DNA of 64,000 nt from contig NZ_LHZU01000141.1 of assembly GCF_001580995.1 (NCBI RefSeq), positions 37,626 to 101,625 of the forward strand, written 5' to 3'. Of the stretch, positions 1 to 8,998 are shown piece by piece. This DNA is from Acetobacter senegalensis (GTDB lineage: Bacteria; Pseudomonadota; Alphaproteobacteria; Acetobacterales; Acetobacteraceae). Position 1 is the first letter of the stretch, and each line of letters opens with the position of its first letter. A program made the position numbers and the translations under genes. The notes below the pieces were generated by a model. The model did not search any database. It saw only the letters and a list, made by a program, of their open reading frames with translations, and was not told where the DNA came from.

Positions 1-1
1 C

Positions 2-1381
2 GGGGCCGGATATCTGGTTGGGCTGGCGGGAGGGCTGGCCATGCTGCTTGGATGCATACTGGCCTGGGGGCTTGGCGTGCCATGGCTGACAGCCTACATG
101 CCCAACCCGGACCATCTGAGCGCGGCCGACTTCGCGCAATCCATGTGGCTGCATAAGGTGCGCTTCATCGGGGCGGGTGCCATCGCCATGGCTTCTGTCT
201 GGACGCTTGTGGAACTGATGGGGCCTGTGGCGCGCGGTTTGCGCTCCATGATTATGGCCAGCCGCGACCCACTGACCACCGATCGGGACCGGGATCTCTC
301 TCCGCGCATGCTAGGGCTTCTGCTATTGGTAACCGTGCTGTTGCTGGGCGGGTTTTTTGCAGCATTTCTGGCCCCAGTTGCTCATGGTATTTGGCCTGCC
401 GTCATTGCTGCCGTGGCGTTCTGTGTGGTGTTCGGGTTCATCATGGCCGCTGCATGCGGCTACATGGCCGGAATTGTGGGGTCATCCTCATCCCCCATTT
501 CCGGCATTGTCATTATTGCCGCTGTTCTTTCTGCCCTGATGATTATGGGGCTGGAAACCCTGGGGCTGATGCCTGCGGAACTTATGGCCAACAACCAGAA
601 GCTGGCCATTGGTTTCACCATCCTGCTGCTCTCCGCCATTACCGCTATTGCCGCCATTTCCAATGATAATCTTCAGGATCTGAAAACCGGTCAACTGGTG
701 GGCGCATCGCCCTGGAAACAGCAGGTCGCGTTGATTGCAGGGTGTGTTGTGGGGGCGGCCGTCATTCCGCCCGTACTCAATATTCTCTATCAGGCTTATG
801 GGTTTGCTGGTGCCATGCCCCGGCCCGGCATGGACCCCAGCCATGCCCTTTCCGCCCCGCAACCGGCATTGATCTCCCTGATTGCCAAAGGCATTTTCAC
901 CCAGTCTCTGGACTGGAGCATGCTCTCCGTGGGCATCGGGCTGGGCATAGGTCTGGTTATTCTTGATCTGTTGCTGCGCCGCCGCAAACTTTCCCTGCCA
1001 CCATTGGGTGTGGCTGTAGGGATTTATCTGCCGCCATCTGTCAGCGTCACGCTGGCTGTGGGCGCGATCATGGGCTGGCTCCTGAAACGACGCATGGCGA
1101 AAAGCCACGCACAAACTGTGTCTTCTTCCGGCACGCAGACAGAAGCTGCGACTGAACATGACACCAGCGTTGGCACCATGTTAGCCTCCGGCTTTATTGT
1201 GGGCGAAAGCCTGACCGGGGTCGCACTCGCCATCTTTTCTGGCGCGTTGGGGAAAGACGATGCTCTCTCCATCGCCTCATGGTTGCCCACCTCTACCACA
1301 ACCTTGATGGGCTTTCTTGTTTTTTGCGGAATTTGTTTCTGGTTCTCCCGCATGGTTCTGAAGACCGGACCATCAAGCTGA
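2..1381 (+). CDS. OPT family oligopeptide transporter, C-terminal part (5' end outside window)
   Basis: Inner-membrane proton-coupled transporter of the oligopeptide/metal-chelate (OPT) family. The reading frame is open from base 2, before the first ATG at base 41, so the gene starts upstream of the window and about 460 residues are visible. The visible part is a series of hydrophobic helices with family hallmarks: GSSSSPISGI in a small-residue loop, the IYLPPSVSVTLAVG segment, and a C-terminal MLASGFIVGESLTG helix. Family membership is well supported. The substrate (peptides or a metal chelate) cannot be told from this fragment. A GC-rich hairpin follows the stop. Confidence 0.85.
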   Translation, partial: GAGYLVGLAGGLAMLLGCILAWGLGVPWLTAYMPNPDHLSAADFAQSMWLHKVRFIGAGAIAMASVWTLVELMGPVARGLRSMIMASRDPLTTDRDRDLSPRMLGLLLLVTVLLLGGFFAAFLAPVAHGIWPAVIAAVAFCVVFGFIMAAACGYMAGIVGSSSSPISGIVIIAAVLSALMIMGLETLGLMPAELMANNQKLAIGFTILLLSAITAIAAISNDNLQDLKTGQLVGASPWKQQVALIAGCVVGAAVIPPVLNILYQAYGFAGAMPRPGMDPSHALSAPQPALISLIAKGIFTQSLDWSMLSVGIGLGIGLVILDLLLRRRKLSLPPLGVAVGIYLPPSVSVTLAVGAIMGWLLKRRMAKSHAQTVSSSGTQTEAATEHDTSVGTMLASGFIVGESLTGVALAIFSGALGKDDALSIASWLPTSTTTLMGFLVFCGICFWFSRMVLKTGPSS

Positions 1382-1405
1382 GTCAGCCGCTTATTCTCTT
1401 ACACT

Positions 1406-1438
1406 CCCTGTGGTGTGGTGCAAAACCATACCACAGGG
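1406..1438 (+). terminator. Hairpin after the OPT gene, possible terminator
   Basis: Inverted repeat CCCTGTGGTGTGG / CCATACCACAGGG with a 7-base loop and one G-T pair, 25 bases after the OPT stop. No T tract follows, so it may be a Rho-assisted or weak terminator. Confidence 0.45.
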
Positions 1439-1740
1439 AAATTGCCGCTCTCGCCATTTGCCATACCGTTCTCCGGCGGACAAAGGACGCTGGCAAAAAG
1501 CCCCTCCACCGCCTTCTTTCTCACTCAACACCATCCATAGGTATGATGAGCATTGGTGTGGAACAATGGTTTTCAGAACCACGCTCTACCAGACTGTTCA
1601 AACAGCCTCTTCATACGCCAGCCAAAGAAAGATCGTGACGCGGCTCAATCTGAAAAGCGCATTTGAAATGTAGGGGGCAAGGAAAGAGACTAAGAGCAAG
1701 CTTGGCCAAGCCTTGCTCTCCCTCTAACACATCACAAACA

Positions 1741-1775
1741 AAAAAGCGCCAGACACAAACATCTGGCGCTTTTTC
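1741..1775. terminator. Bidirectional Rho-independent terminator
   Basis: AAAAAGCGCCAGA, an 8-base loop, then TCTGGCGCTTTTT: a perfect 13-base inverted repeat flanked by A and T runs. It sits between the convergent OPT gene and the TonB receptor and can stop transcription from both sides. Confidence 0.85.
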
Positions 1776-1820
1776 CATAATCAAACCTGAAGAGAGACTC
1801 ATCAGGTTTGATAGAAGACT

Positions 1821-4280
1821 TTAGTAATTAGCGGAAAGCTGGAACAGAAATGCGCGCCCGATAGAGGGGGTAACACGGTTGCTGAACAGGTTGCCGTAGT
1901 TCAGGCGATTGGCAAGATTGTAGCCATTCATAGCCACTCGCCAATGAGAACCGAATTCGTGAGAAACCACGGCATCAAATTCCACATTCGCCGGAACACG
2001 TGCCGTATTGGCCGGATCAAGGAACACACCTTCGCGCCATGTCACACCCCCACCAACAGTCAGGTTATACGGTGTTTTGGGTGCAATTTCGTAAGTGCTC
2101 CATACAGTCGCCTGATTCCGCGGAACATACTGAATCTGCTTACCAATATCGGCCAGCGTCCCCCCTGTGGTCTTGCTGTCATACCGCGCATAGGTGGCAA
2201 TCATGTTCCAGTTTTTCAAGATCTGCCCTGACACACTCAATTCCAGGCCCTGGTTCCGCTGAGTATCACCAGAATCCGTCACCTCTCCGCTGCTGGGGTC
2301 AGTCAGCATGGAGTTCCCTTTTTCCAGACGAAAAACAGATGCTGTAAAGCCAATCCGGTCATGAAAAGCTGAATACTTGGCTCCAATTTCGTAAAGTCTG
2401 CTGCGTTCGGGTTTGAACTTGGAGTTTTTGGGAGACAAAGGTTCGGAACTGTTGGTCACATACAACCCAAGCGGCGTCGTGGACTCAGCCCAGTTGAAAT
2501 ACACCATTGTATGATCATTCGGTGTGTACATCAGGCTAACATTGGGGTTGAACGTATCCTGCTTCTGGCCCAGATGCGTGTCAGGTGTGCTCGCAACACC
2601 GCCGGTGGCGTTATAATTGCTGCTCCAGTGATCCCACCGGAACCCTGCCTTGATAGAGAACCACGGCGCCAGCCATGCCTGTTCCGAGAAGAACGCTCCC
2701 ACATCTGTTGCGGCACTTGTCTTCCATTCCTTGCGGCCTACACCGTTTGGAATATTCACAAGATTTCCGGGGTTCAGTGATCCCACACCCACATCCAGAC
2801 CCGGAATATAAGCCACAGGATTCAGCAGGTTCGCCCAGCGGCGGATAGCCGGATTATTATAGGCGTAATTCTGGCGGCGATCATAAATATGCTCAATATC
2901 AAAACCACCAATCATCTGGTGCTTGATACTGCCCGTGTTAAAATTGGCAACTGCCGAGGCCACATTCTGCACGGACCAGTCATTCTGCTGGTAAGGGTTC
3001 GGGCCGCCTACCCCACCAATACGGGAAACCACTGCATTTTGTGGGTTGGATGAAAACAGTGCCGATGTACACGTTGCATCACAGGATTCCTGCGAGGCAG
3101 AGAAGTAACGGCTGTAAAGACCGCCGCGCGTATCATTATACACCGTAACGTATTTGTTGAGCTCCCAATGCAGGCGGCCAGTCAACATATCAACGTTGGA
3201 GGCGTCCTGATCAAATGTGGTGCCATACCAGTTGGTACGGCGCACGCCATATTCCGTAACCGGCTTGCCATAACTGGCACCCGGTTTTGTCACAACCGGC
3301 ACACCATAATCAGGAATACGGTTATCGGTCTGGTGCATATACTCAATGGTATAATTGATCTTTTTACCCAGACCAAAAATGATGGACGGCGCGATACCCC
3401 AACGGTGGGAGTACACGGCATCACGCCCCACCATATTGCTTTCATTGCCCATACCTGTGATGCGGAACGCAATGCTGTCTGTAATCTTGTGATTAAAATC
3501 CAGCGTGCCACGATAATAGGCCCCGCTCCCGCCGGAGAAGCTGGCACTAACATGGTTCGCGGCAGTAGGTGTTTTGGTTGTAATATTGATCGCACCCCCT
3601 GTGGTGCCATTACCAAACACCTGTGAAGACGGCCCTTTGATGACCGTCACATGGTCATAATCAAAGCTGTCACGGGTATAAACACCAAAGTCACGCAAGC
3701 CATTTTCATAAATATCGTTCTGCGCTGCAAAACCACGGATAAGGAACTGGTCCCCCGCCATGCCGCCTTCACCTTCCCCAACGGAAGCAGTAATCCCCGG
3801 CACATTTTTCAGCGCTTCATCAAGAGATTTCACGTTCTGCTGCTGCATGAGGATCTGCGGCACAACATCAATGGTCTGCGGCGTGTGCAAAACGTCCTGC
3901 GGCATACGGCTCAAGCCAATAGGGGTCCGCAACGTGTTCATGGGAGACGCCGTTACTGTCCATTCTTCAGCTTCAGCGCCGTCCTGCCCTGCAATCAGGG
4001 TCGGACCATTCCCCTTTGCGTTGGCAAGCGTGGCTTTTGTACCCTGTGCAGCAGCAGGAGGCGTTGCGGCAACCGGCGTGGCTTTTACGCTGGCATCAGC
4101 ATGCTGATGGTCCCTTTTATGATGCCGGTGGCCATGAGTTTTTGCATCTGTAAGGGAGTGATCCGCTGTTGCTGCGCACGCCTGATCTTCAGCCACACCA
4201 AACGCCGCAGTACATCCCAAAGTCAAACCCACCGCCAACGGCGCGGGCCGAAGACGCCGACGAACACTATATACACGCAT
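1821..4280 (-). CDS. TonB-dependent siderophore receptor
   Basis: Outer-membrane beta-barrel receptor that imports ferric-siderophore complexes using TonB energy. An N-terminal Arg-rich signal peptide (about 35 residues) is followed by an unusual His-rich linker (HGHRHHKRDHQHAD). Then come a TonB-box-like stretch (EEWTVTAS), a plug domain (MPQDVLHTPQTIDVVPQ, VTVIKGPSSQVFGNGTTGGAINI) and a barrel ending in the aromatic terminus QLSANY. About 819 residues is normal for the FhuA/Fiu type. The longest frame opens with GTG at 4289, but ATG at 4280 has better spacing to an AGG ribosome-binding site and gives a typical signal peptide. Two Fur-box-like sites lie 45-112 bases upstream, which fits iron repression. 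The exact siderophore is not predictable. Confidence 0.92.
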   Translation of the reverse strand: MRVYSVRRRLRPAPLAVGLTLGCTAAFGVAEDQACAATADHSLTDAKTHGHRHHKRDHQHADASVKATPVAATPPAAAQGTKATLANAKGNGPTLIAGQDGAEAEEWTVTASPMNTLRTPIGLSRMPQDVLHTPQTIDVVPQILMQQQNVKSLDEALKNVPGITASVGEGEGGMAGDQFLIRGFAAQNDIYENGLRDFGVYTRDSFDYDHVTVIKGPSSQVFGNGTTGGAINITTKTPTAANHVSASFSGGSGAYYRGTLDFNHKITDSIAFRITGMGNESNMVGRDAVYSHRWGIAPSIIFGLGKKINYTIEYMHQTDNRIPDYGVPVVTKPGASYGKPVTEYGVRRTNWYGTTFDQDASNVDMLTGRLHWELNKYVTVYNDTRGGLYSRYFSASQESCDATCTSALFSSNPQNAVVSRIGGVGGPNPYQQNDWSVQNVASAVANFNTGSIKHQMIGGFDIEHIYDRRQNYAYNNPAIRRWANLLNPVAYIPGLDVGVGSLNPGNLVNIPNGVGRKEWKTSAATDVGAFFSEQAWLAPWFSIKAGFRWDHWSSNYNATGGVASTPDTHLGQKQDTFNPNVSLMYTPNDHTMVYFNWAESTTPLGLYVTNSSEPLSPKNSKFKPERSRLYEIGAKYSAFHDRIGFTASVFRLEKGNSMLTDPSSGEVTDSGDTQRNQGLELSVSGQILKNWNMIATYARYDSKTTGGTLADIGKQIQYVPRNQATVWSTYEIAPKTPYNLTVGGGVTWREGVFLDPANTARVPANVEFDAVVSHEFGSHWRVAMNGYNLANRLNYGNLFSNRVTPSIGRAFLFQLSANY

Positions 4281-4325
4281 GAACCGCACTACCTGCTTTA
4301 GGAAAATAGAATAGTGCTGTTATCC

Positions 4326-4344
4326 ATAAATGATAATTATTCGC
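4326..4344 (-). promoter_or_regulatory. Fur-box-like site 1
   Basis: ATAAATGATAATTATTCGC matches 13 of 19 positions of the classical Fur box. Its near edge is 45 bases upstream of the receptor start, where an iron repressor would block transcription. The assignment is inferred from the motif and the gene type. Confidence 0.55.
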
Positions 4345-4373
4345 AAGTTCATTTAGGGAATACCAGAAACTGA

Positions 4374-4392
4374 TTCCTATTCTCATTCTCAT
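4374..4392 (-). promoter_or_regulatory. Fur-box-like site 2
   Basis: Read on the minus strand this is ATGAGAATGAGAATAGGAA, with tandem GAGAAT-type hexamers as in overlapping Fur sites. It lies 29 bases beyond site 1, so two repressor dimers could occupy this promoter region. Confidence 0.5.
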
Positions 4393-4965
4393 AAAAAATT
4401 TTTTACTTTATCGGAAAACCTTTTTATTTCCTCAATTTCTCGGGATATCTGGTATCAAATCCGTTACAAAGCATATCTAACCGTCAAATACTGCATAGCT
4501 CCCTCAAAAACGCTTTCCAGAAGAGCATTACTCCGCTTTCGAAATGAAGAGGAACTGACGTTTTCTATGCGCAACGCATGAGATCTCACCTGTCTCAGAC
4601 CTGTTTGAAAAGACAGCGATTAAGGGCACGGCACAAAACTTTTGAACCTGAACAGACCGATATGTAAGCCCCTGTGCGGGGCCCTTAAAACGAAAAAAGG
4701 ACGCATTTTACGTCAAAGAAGACCGGTTATGCCCATACCGAGGCGTTTCAACCAGGCTGCTGTACATACGCCCTGTCCTCAAAGTCCAATCCTCATTCTT
4801 GTGTCCGCCGCTCCATGCCTTCAAAGCGGCGCTCCATCTCAGATGAATCAGGAGGCCCTCTTTCCTCCCTTTTCTGTTCAGGACGGTCGGCGCTGCGTGT
4901 TTTGCCCCGTCTCTCCGTAAGGTGACAAAGGGGCGACCTGTTAGCCTCTCGCCTTTCGGGCCAGG
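4393..4965. other. Intergenic stretch between divergent receptor and esterase genes
   Basis: AT-rich near the receptor promoter, then GC-rich towards 4966. Open frames of about 90 codons on each strand around 4640-4980 lack a ribosome-binding site and resemble no protein I know, so I call no gene. The esterase promoter must lie here, but I cannot place it. Confidence 0.4.
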
Positions 4966-5823
4966 ATGCGCGAAAACCAAGACAAAGACCTATCCGTGCA
5001 TAGCCAGTATCAAGAGAAACAAGGACCAGAAAAAACCGTGCTGCTGAATGTGATTGAACGAGGCCCCGAAAACCCGACAGAAGCCCCCCATCTGCCGCCG
5101 ATTGCACTATTGCATGGCATGTTCGGGCGCGCGCGGAATCTGGGCTTTGTGCAACGGCGGTTGGCCACCACACGCCGCACACTGGCGCTTGACCTCCGCA
5201 ACCACGGAGAAAGCCCTCATGGGCCAGTCACCTATCAGGCCATGGCGGATGATGTGCTGGAAACATTGCAACACCACAATGCTTTACCCGCCATGATACT
5301 GGGGCATTCCATGGGCGGCAAAACAGCCATGATGCTGGCCCTGACACACCCCACGCAGGTTCATAGTCTGGTGGTGGTTGATATTGCCCCCGCGCAGGGT
5401 GGTTTTACCCGCATGGATATTCCGACCGGGCTGGAAAATCTGGAATTCCCCCCCACGTTGGACCTTGCCGGGGCAAACGCGCTGCTGCGCCCCCTTATCC
5501 CGAATGAGTCTGTCCGGCAGTTGATGATCCAGAACATGCGGCTGGGAGATCACCCTGGCTGGCAGATCGGTCTGCACGACATCATGGCCGGATTACCCGC
5601 CATCATGGGGTGGCCAGATCTGCCGGAAAACTGCGTTTATAACGGTCCGACACTCTTTATCCGGGGGGAAATCTCTCCCTATATCCAGCCCCGCAACTAT
5701 CCCATCATGCGCAAACTTTTTCCGCACCATACGCTGGAAACCATAAGTGGCGCGGGGCACTGGGTCCATGCCGACGCACCAAGACGGTTTGCTGAACTGG
5801 TGGAAGAGTTCTCAAAGCTCTAA
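4966..5823 (+). CDS. Alpha/beta-fold hydrolase (esterase, YbfF-like)
   Basis: Cytosolic serine hydrolase of 285 residues. The core begins at residue 26 (LLNVIERG). LLHGMFG (48-54) supplies the oxyanion region, LDLRNHGES is the usual strand-3 signature, GHSMGG holds the nucleophile Ser115, and the catalytic His is in GAGHWVHAD (His265). This order is typical of small carboxylesterases related to E. coli YbfF. The natural substrate is unknown. A stop codon in frame at 4942-4944 fixes ATG 4966 as the earliest start, although its ribosome-binding site is weak. It converges on the FAD dehydrogenase with only 16 bases between stops. Confidence 0.85.
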   Translation: MRENQDKDLSVHSQYQEKQGPEKTVLLNVIERGPENPTEAPHLPPIALLHGMFGRARNLGFVQRRLATTRRTLALDLRNHGESPHGPVTYQAMADDVLETLQHHNALPAMILGHSMGGKTAMMLALTHPTQVHSLVVVDIAPAQGGFTRMDIPTGLENLEFPPTLDLAGANALLRPLIPNESVRQLMIQNMRLGDHPGWQIGLHDIMAGLPAIMGWPDLPENCVYNGPTLFIRGEISPYIQPRNYPIMRKLFPHHTLETISGAGHWVHADAPRRFAELVEEFSKL

Positions 5824-5839
5824 AGGGCGAATTTCTCCT

Positions 5840-7504
5840 TTACAGCCCTAAGCCTTCCACCGTGCGGCCAGCCATATCCAGGGCAACCGCTTCTGCAATG
5901 CGGATACCGTCTATTCCGGCGGAAAGAATACCACCTGCATATCCGGCGCCCTCCCCTGCTGGGTAGAGGCCCGGTGTGCCTATGGATTGCCCATCTTGCC
6001 CGCGAGGCAGGCGCACGGGAGAGGACGTACGGGTCTCGACACCTGTCATAACCGCGTCTTCCATAGCGAACCCGCGCAGCTTCCGATCAAAACGCGGCAA
6101 CGCCTCCCGCAGGGCTTCCACTGCAAAATCAGGCAGGCAGGTTGAAAGATCCGTGGGCGTTACGCCGGGTTTGTAGGATGGCACAACATTCCCCAATGTG
6201 GTGGAGGGTCGTCCGGCCAGAAAATCCCCCACACGCTGGGCGGGAGCGTTGTAATTGCAGCCGCCAGCCACAAAGGCCTGTCGTTCCCAATGGCGCTGGA
6301 AATCAATGCCTGCCAGCGGATCATCCGGATAATCCTCACCGGGGCGCAGATCCACCACCATGCCGGAATTGGCGTTTCGTTCCGCACGGGAATACTGGCT
6401 CATCCCGTTGGTGACCACCTGCCCGATTTCGGACGTAGCGGCCACAACCGTACCACCAGGGCACATACAGAAAGAATACACCCCGCGTCCGTTACTGGCA
6501 TGATGCACCAGCCTATATTCTGCGGCCCCCAGAAGCTTGTTGCCTGCACTCGGCCCGAACTGGGCGGTATCAATGACCGATTGCGGGTGTTCAATCCGCA
6601 CCCCGATGGAAAACGGCTTGGCCTGCATTTCCACACCTGCGTCCCGCAGCATGGCAAACGTATCACGGGCACTGTGGCCCACGGCCATGACCACGTGATC
6701 CGCCTCTATCACGTCACCAGCAGCCGTGCGCACCCCTTTTATCCGGCGTGTTCCATCCTTCAGAACCAGTCCGTCCACACGGGTGCCAAAGCGATACTCC
6801 CCTCCGGCGGCTTCAATCTCTGCACGGATATGCTCGACCATGGAAACCAGCCGAAACGTGCCAATATGCGGGTGCGCCAGATAGAGAATTTCCTCCGGGG
6901 CTCCGGCTTTTACAAATTCCTCCAGCACGCGGCGGCCCAGAAAGCGTGGGTCCCGCACCTGACTGTACAGCTTGCCGTCCGAGAACGTTCCTGCCCCGCC
7001 TTCTCCAAACTGCACGTTGCTTTCCGGTGTCAGCTCCCCGCGCCGCCACAGGGCAAACGTATCCACGGTGCGTTCGCGCACCACCTTGCCACGCTCCAGC
7101 AGCAAAGGCCGCAACCCCATGCGCGCCAGCATCAGCGCGGCCATGAACCCGCAGGGGCCAGCGCCTATCACGATTGGCCGTTTATATTCCGCCTTGCCCG
7201 CCAGTTCTGCGCCCTGCTCCACCGCCACCGGCTGCCGCCAGGACATATCCGGCGCTATGGTCACATGGGGGTTGGTCGGGTGGGCCGCCTGAAAACGTGC
7301 CAGAACGGCAGCTTCGTTCTTCACCACGCAGTCAACAGTGTACACAAGCTTGATGGCGCTCCGCCGCCGCGCATCATGCCCGCGCCGAAACACGCTAATA
7401 CTTTCCAGCTCATCCGGAGCCAGCGCAAGGCGCTCGCGCACCGCATCCTCCAGCGCCTGTGGAGGATGATCAAGTGGAAGCCGCAGTTCGGTCAGTCGAA
7501 GCAT
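5840..7504 (-). CDS. FAD-dependent dehydrogenase (COG2509-type)
   Basis: Flavoprotein of about 554 residues. An N-terminal module of some 100 residues (with VFRRGHDARRRSAIKLVYTVD) precedes an FAD-binding Rossmann motif VIGAGPCGFMAA (112-123), then NVQFGEGGAGTFSDGKL, AVGHSARDTFAMLRDAGV and a C-terminal PAGEGAGYAGGILSAGIDG flavin-contact segment. This layout matches the poorly characterised COG2509 'uncharacterized FAD-dependent dehydrogenase' family. The frame stays open 53 codons further upstream to 7663. I chose ATG 7504 because AAGG lies 8 bases ahead of it, the conserved part starts there, and the longer form would overlap the divergent exporter gene. Confidence 0.85.
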   Translation of the reverse strand: MLRLTELRLPLDHPPQALEDAVRERLALAPDELESISVFRRGHDARRRSAIKLVYTVDCVVKNEAAVLARFQAAHPTNPHVTIAPDMSWRQPVAVEQGAELAGKAEYKRPIVIGAGPCGFMAALMLARMGLRPLLLERGKVVRERTVDTFALWRRGELTPESNVQFGEGGAGTFSDGKLYSQVRDPRFLGRRVLEEFVKAGAPEEILYLAHPHIGTFRLVSMVEHIRAEIEAAGGEYRFGTRVDGLVLKDGTRRIKGVRTAAGDVIEADHVVMAVGHSARDTFAMLRDAGVEMQAKPFSIGVRIEHPQSVIDTAQFGPSAGNKLLGAAEYRLVHHASNGRGVYSFCMCPGGTVVAATSEIGQVVTNGMSQYSRAERNANSGMVVDLRPGEDYPDDPLAGIDFQRHWERQAFVAGGCNYNAPAQRVGDFLAGRPSTTLGNVVPSYKPGVTPTDLSTCLPDFAVEALREALPRFDRKLRGFAMEDAVMTGVETRTSSPVRLPRGQDGQSIGTPGLYPAGEGAGYAGGILSAGIDGIRIAEAVALDMAGRTVEGLGL

Positions 7505-7628
7505 GGCGTGACCTTCATCAGATGTGATAGGACAAAACTCAGAATAAGGGAGCCCGGGCTTCCTATGCCGGACAGCGTCTGAACGCAACGGCATGGTGGC
7601 ACTCCAGCCCGCAAGGATGCAGCGTTTC

Positions 7629-8939
7629 ATGGCCGACACCACTCCACAGAACCCGCACAACACGGACAGAACCGCCCCCGCCGCAACTCCTGTACCTGAG
7701 GATTCTGGTCACACGCCCCACACAGATCACGCAGGCTACCGCCACGGAACGAAACAGACCGCTGACGGGCCTCAGGACTCCTTAGGGGCGCCAACAGGCA
7801 CTGAAACGCCAGCCCACACACACACTGGCCATCAGGATGAGTCTGATCATCTGGACCACGGGCATGAGGCCTGCGCGCACGATCACCCCGAAGCAGAACA
7901 GCCCCATGGCTCGGCTGATCTCCATACCCATGATCATACGCATGACGCGCATGCTACCGGGAGCGATCATGATGATGATCACCATCATGATCATGCTGGC
8001 CACGACCATCACCACCACGGATTTGGCCATCATCATGTTCATGCGCCTGCTTCCTTTGGCACAGCCTTTGCCATCGGCATCACGCTAAATCTGGTCTATC
8101 TGGCAGCCGAAGCCCTGTGGGGCATATTCTCTCACTCTCTGGCGCTGCTGGCCGATGCTGGGCATAATTTGTCCGATGTGCTGGCATTGGCCGCTGCATG
8201 GTTGGCAGAAAAACTGTCCCAACGGTCCCCATCCGCCCGTTTCACATACGGGCTTCGGCGCTCTTCTATTCTGGCAGCACTTTCAAACGCCGTGATCCTG
8301 CTGGTTGTGACGGGAGGGGTAGCGTGGGAATCCGTTGGTCGCCTGCTGGAACCCGGCCCTGTGGCGGGCAAGACCGTCATGATTGTGGCGGCTGTTGGCA
8401 TTCTGGTGAATGGCGGCACCGCCATGCTGTTCGCCTCCGGCCAGAAAGATGACCTGAACATTCGCGGCGCTTTTCTGCATATGATGGCAGATGCCGTCAC
8501 CTCTCTGGCGGTGGTGATTGCTGGCGGTCTGGTTCTGCTGACCGGCCTGAACTGGATAGACCCTGCCGTCAGTCTGGCCATTTCCGCGCTGGTAGTACTG
8601 ACTACCTGGGGCCTGCTCCGCGATTCCGTGGATATGGCGCTGGATGCCGTGCCCCGCTCTATCGACCATGCTGCGGTAGAGGACTTCTTGCGGACTGTTC
8701 CTGGTGTTGCCGATCTTCATGACCTGCATATCTGGCCCATCAGCACCACCGAAACCGCGCTTACGGTTCATCTGGTGCTGGTCTCTACGCCTCTTCCCAC
8801 TGCCTCAGCTCAAACGGCCCTGTTGCAGGATGTGGTCGAGGGGCTACGCTCTCGTTTCAGCATTGCCCATCCAACCGTGCAGATCGAGGAAGCCTGCTAC
8901 GCTCCTTCCTGCCATCTGATAGACCCGCATACCGTCTGA
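7629..8939 (+). CDS. CDF cation efflux protein with long His-rich N-terminus (CzcD/ZitB-like)
   Basis: Inner-membrane metal/proton antiporter exporting zinc-like divalent cations. The first ~145 residues are a soluble tail with about 33 histidines, mostly His/Asp alternations and runs such as DDDHHHDHAGHDHHHH. Six transmembrane helices follow, with both metal-site motifs intact: DAGHNLSD in helix 2 (His-x3-Asp) and HMMAD in helix 5. A cytoplasmic regulatory domain (VPGVADLHDLHIWPIS) closes the 436-residue protein. Alternative in-frame ATGs exist at 7593 and 7617; 7629 has AAGGA at a workable distance. It is divergent from the FAD dehydrogenase and is followed 59 bases later by a second CDF gene. 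Confidence 0.9.
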   Translation: MADTTPQNPHNTDRTAPAATPVPEDSGHTPHTDHAGYRHGTKQTADGPQDSLGAPTGTETPAHTHTGHQDESDHLDHGHEACAHDHPEAEQPHGSADLHTHDHTHDAHATGSDHDDDHHHDHAGHDHHHHGFGHHHVHAPASFGTAFAIGITLNLVYLAAEALWGIFSHSLALLADAGHNLSDVLALAAAWLAEKLSQRSPSARFTYGLRRSSILAALSNAVILLVVTGGVAWESVGRLLEPGPVAGKTVMIVAAVGILVNGGTAMLFASGQKDDLNIRGAFLHMMADAVTSLAVVIAGGLVLLTGLNWIDPAVSLAISALVVLTTWGLLRDSVDMALDAVPRSIDHAAVEDFLRTVPGVADLHDLHIWPISTTETALTVHLVLVSTPLPTASAQTALLQDVVEGLRSRFSIAHPTVQIEEACYAPSCHLIDPHTV

Positions 8940-8998
8940 ATGCCTTGTTCCGCCCTACCGGCTCCCGTTCTCGTTTCGCATAAAAGGTTCCGCCTGTT

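Larger units (their letters stand above)
1382..1820. other. Intergenic stretch between convergent genes
   Basis: Holds the two hairpins listed separately (1406-1438 and 1741-1775). The 300 bases between them carry short overlapping open frames on both strands, but none has a convincing ribosome-binding site or recognisable protein. I see no gene here. Confidence 0.5.

Noticed and set aside
4642..4980. Open frames of about 90 codons on both strands between the receptor and the esterase
   Set aside because: No ribosome-binding site, no recognisable protein features, and both strands are equally open because of GC content.
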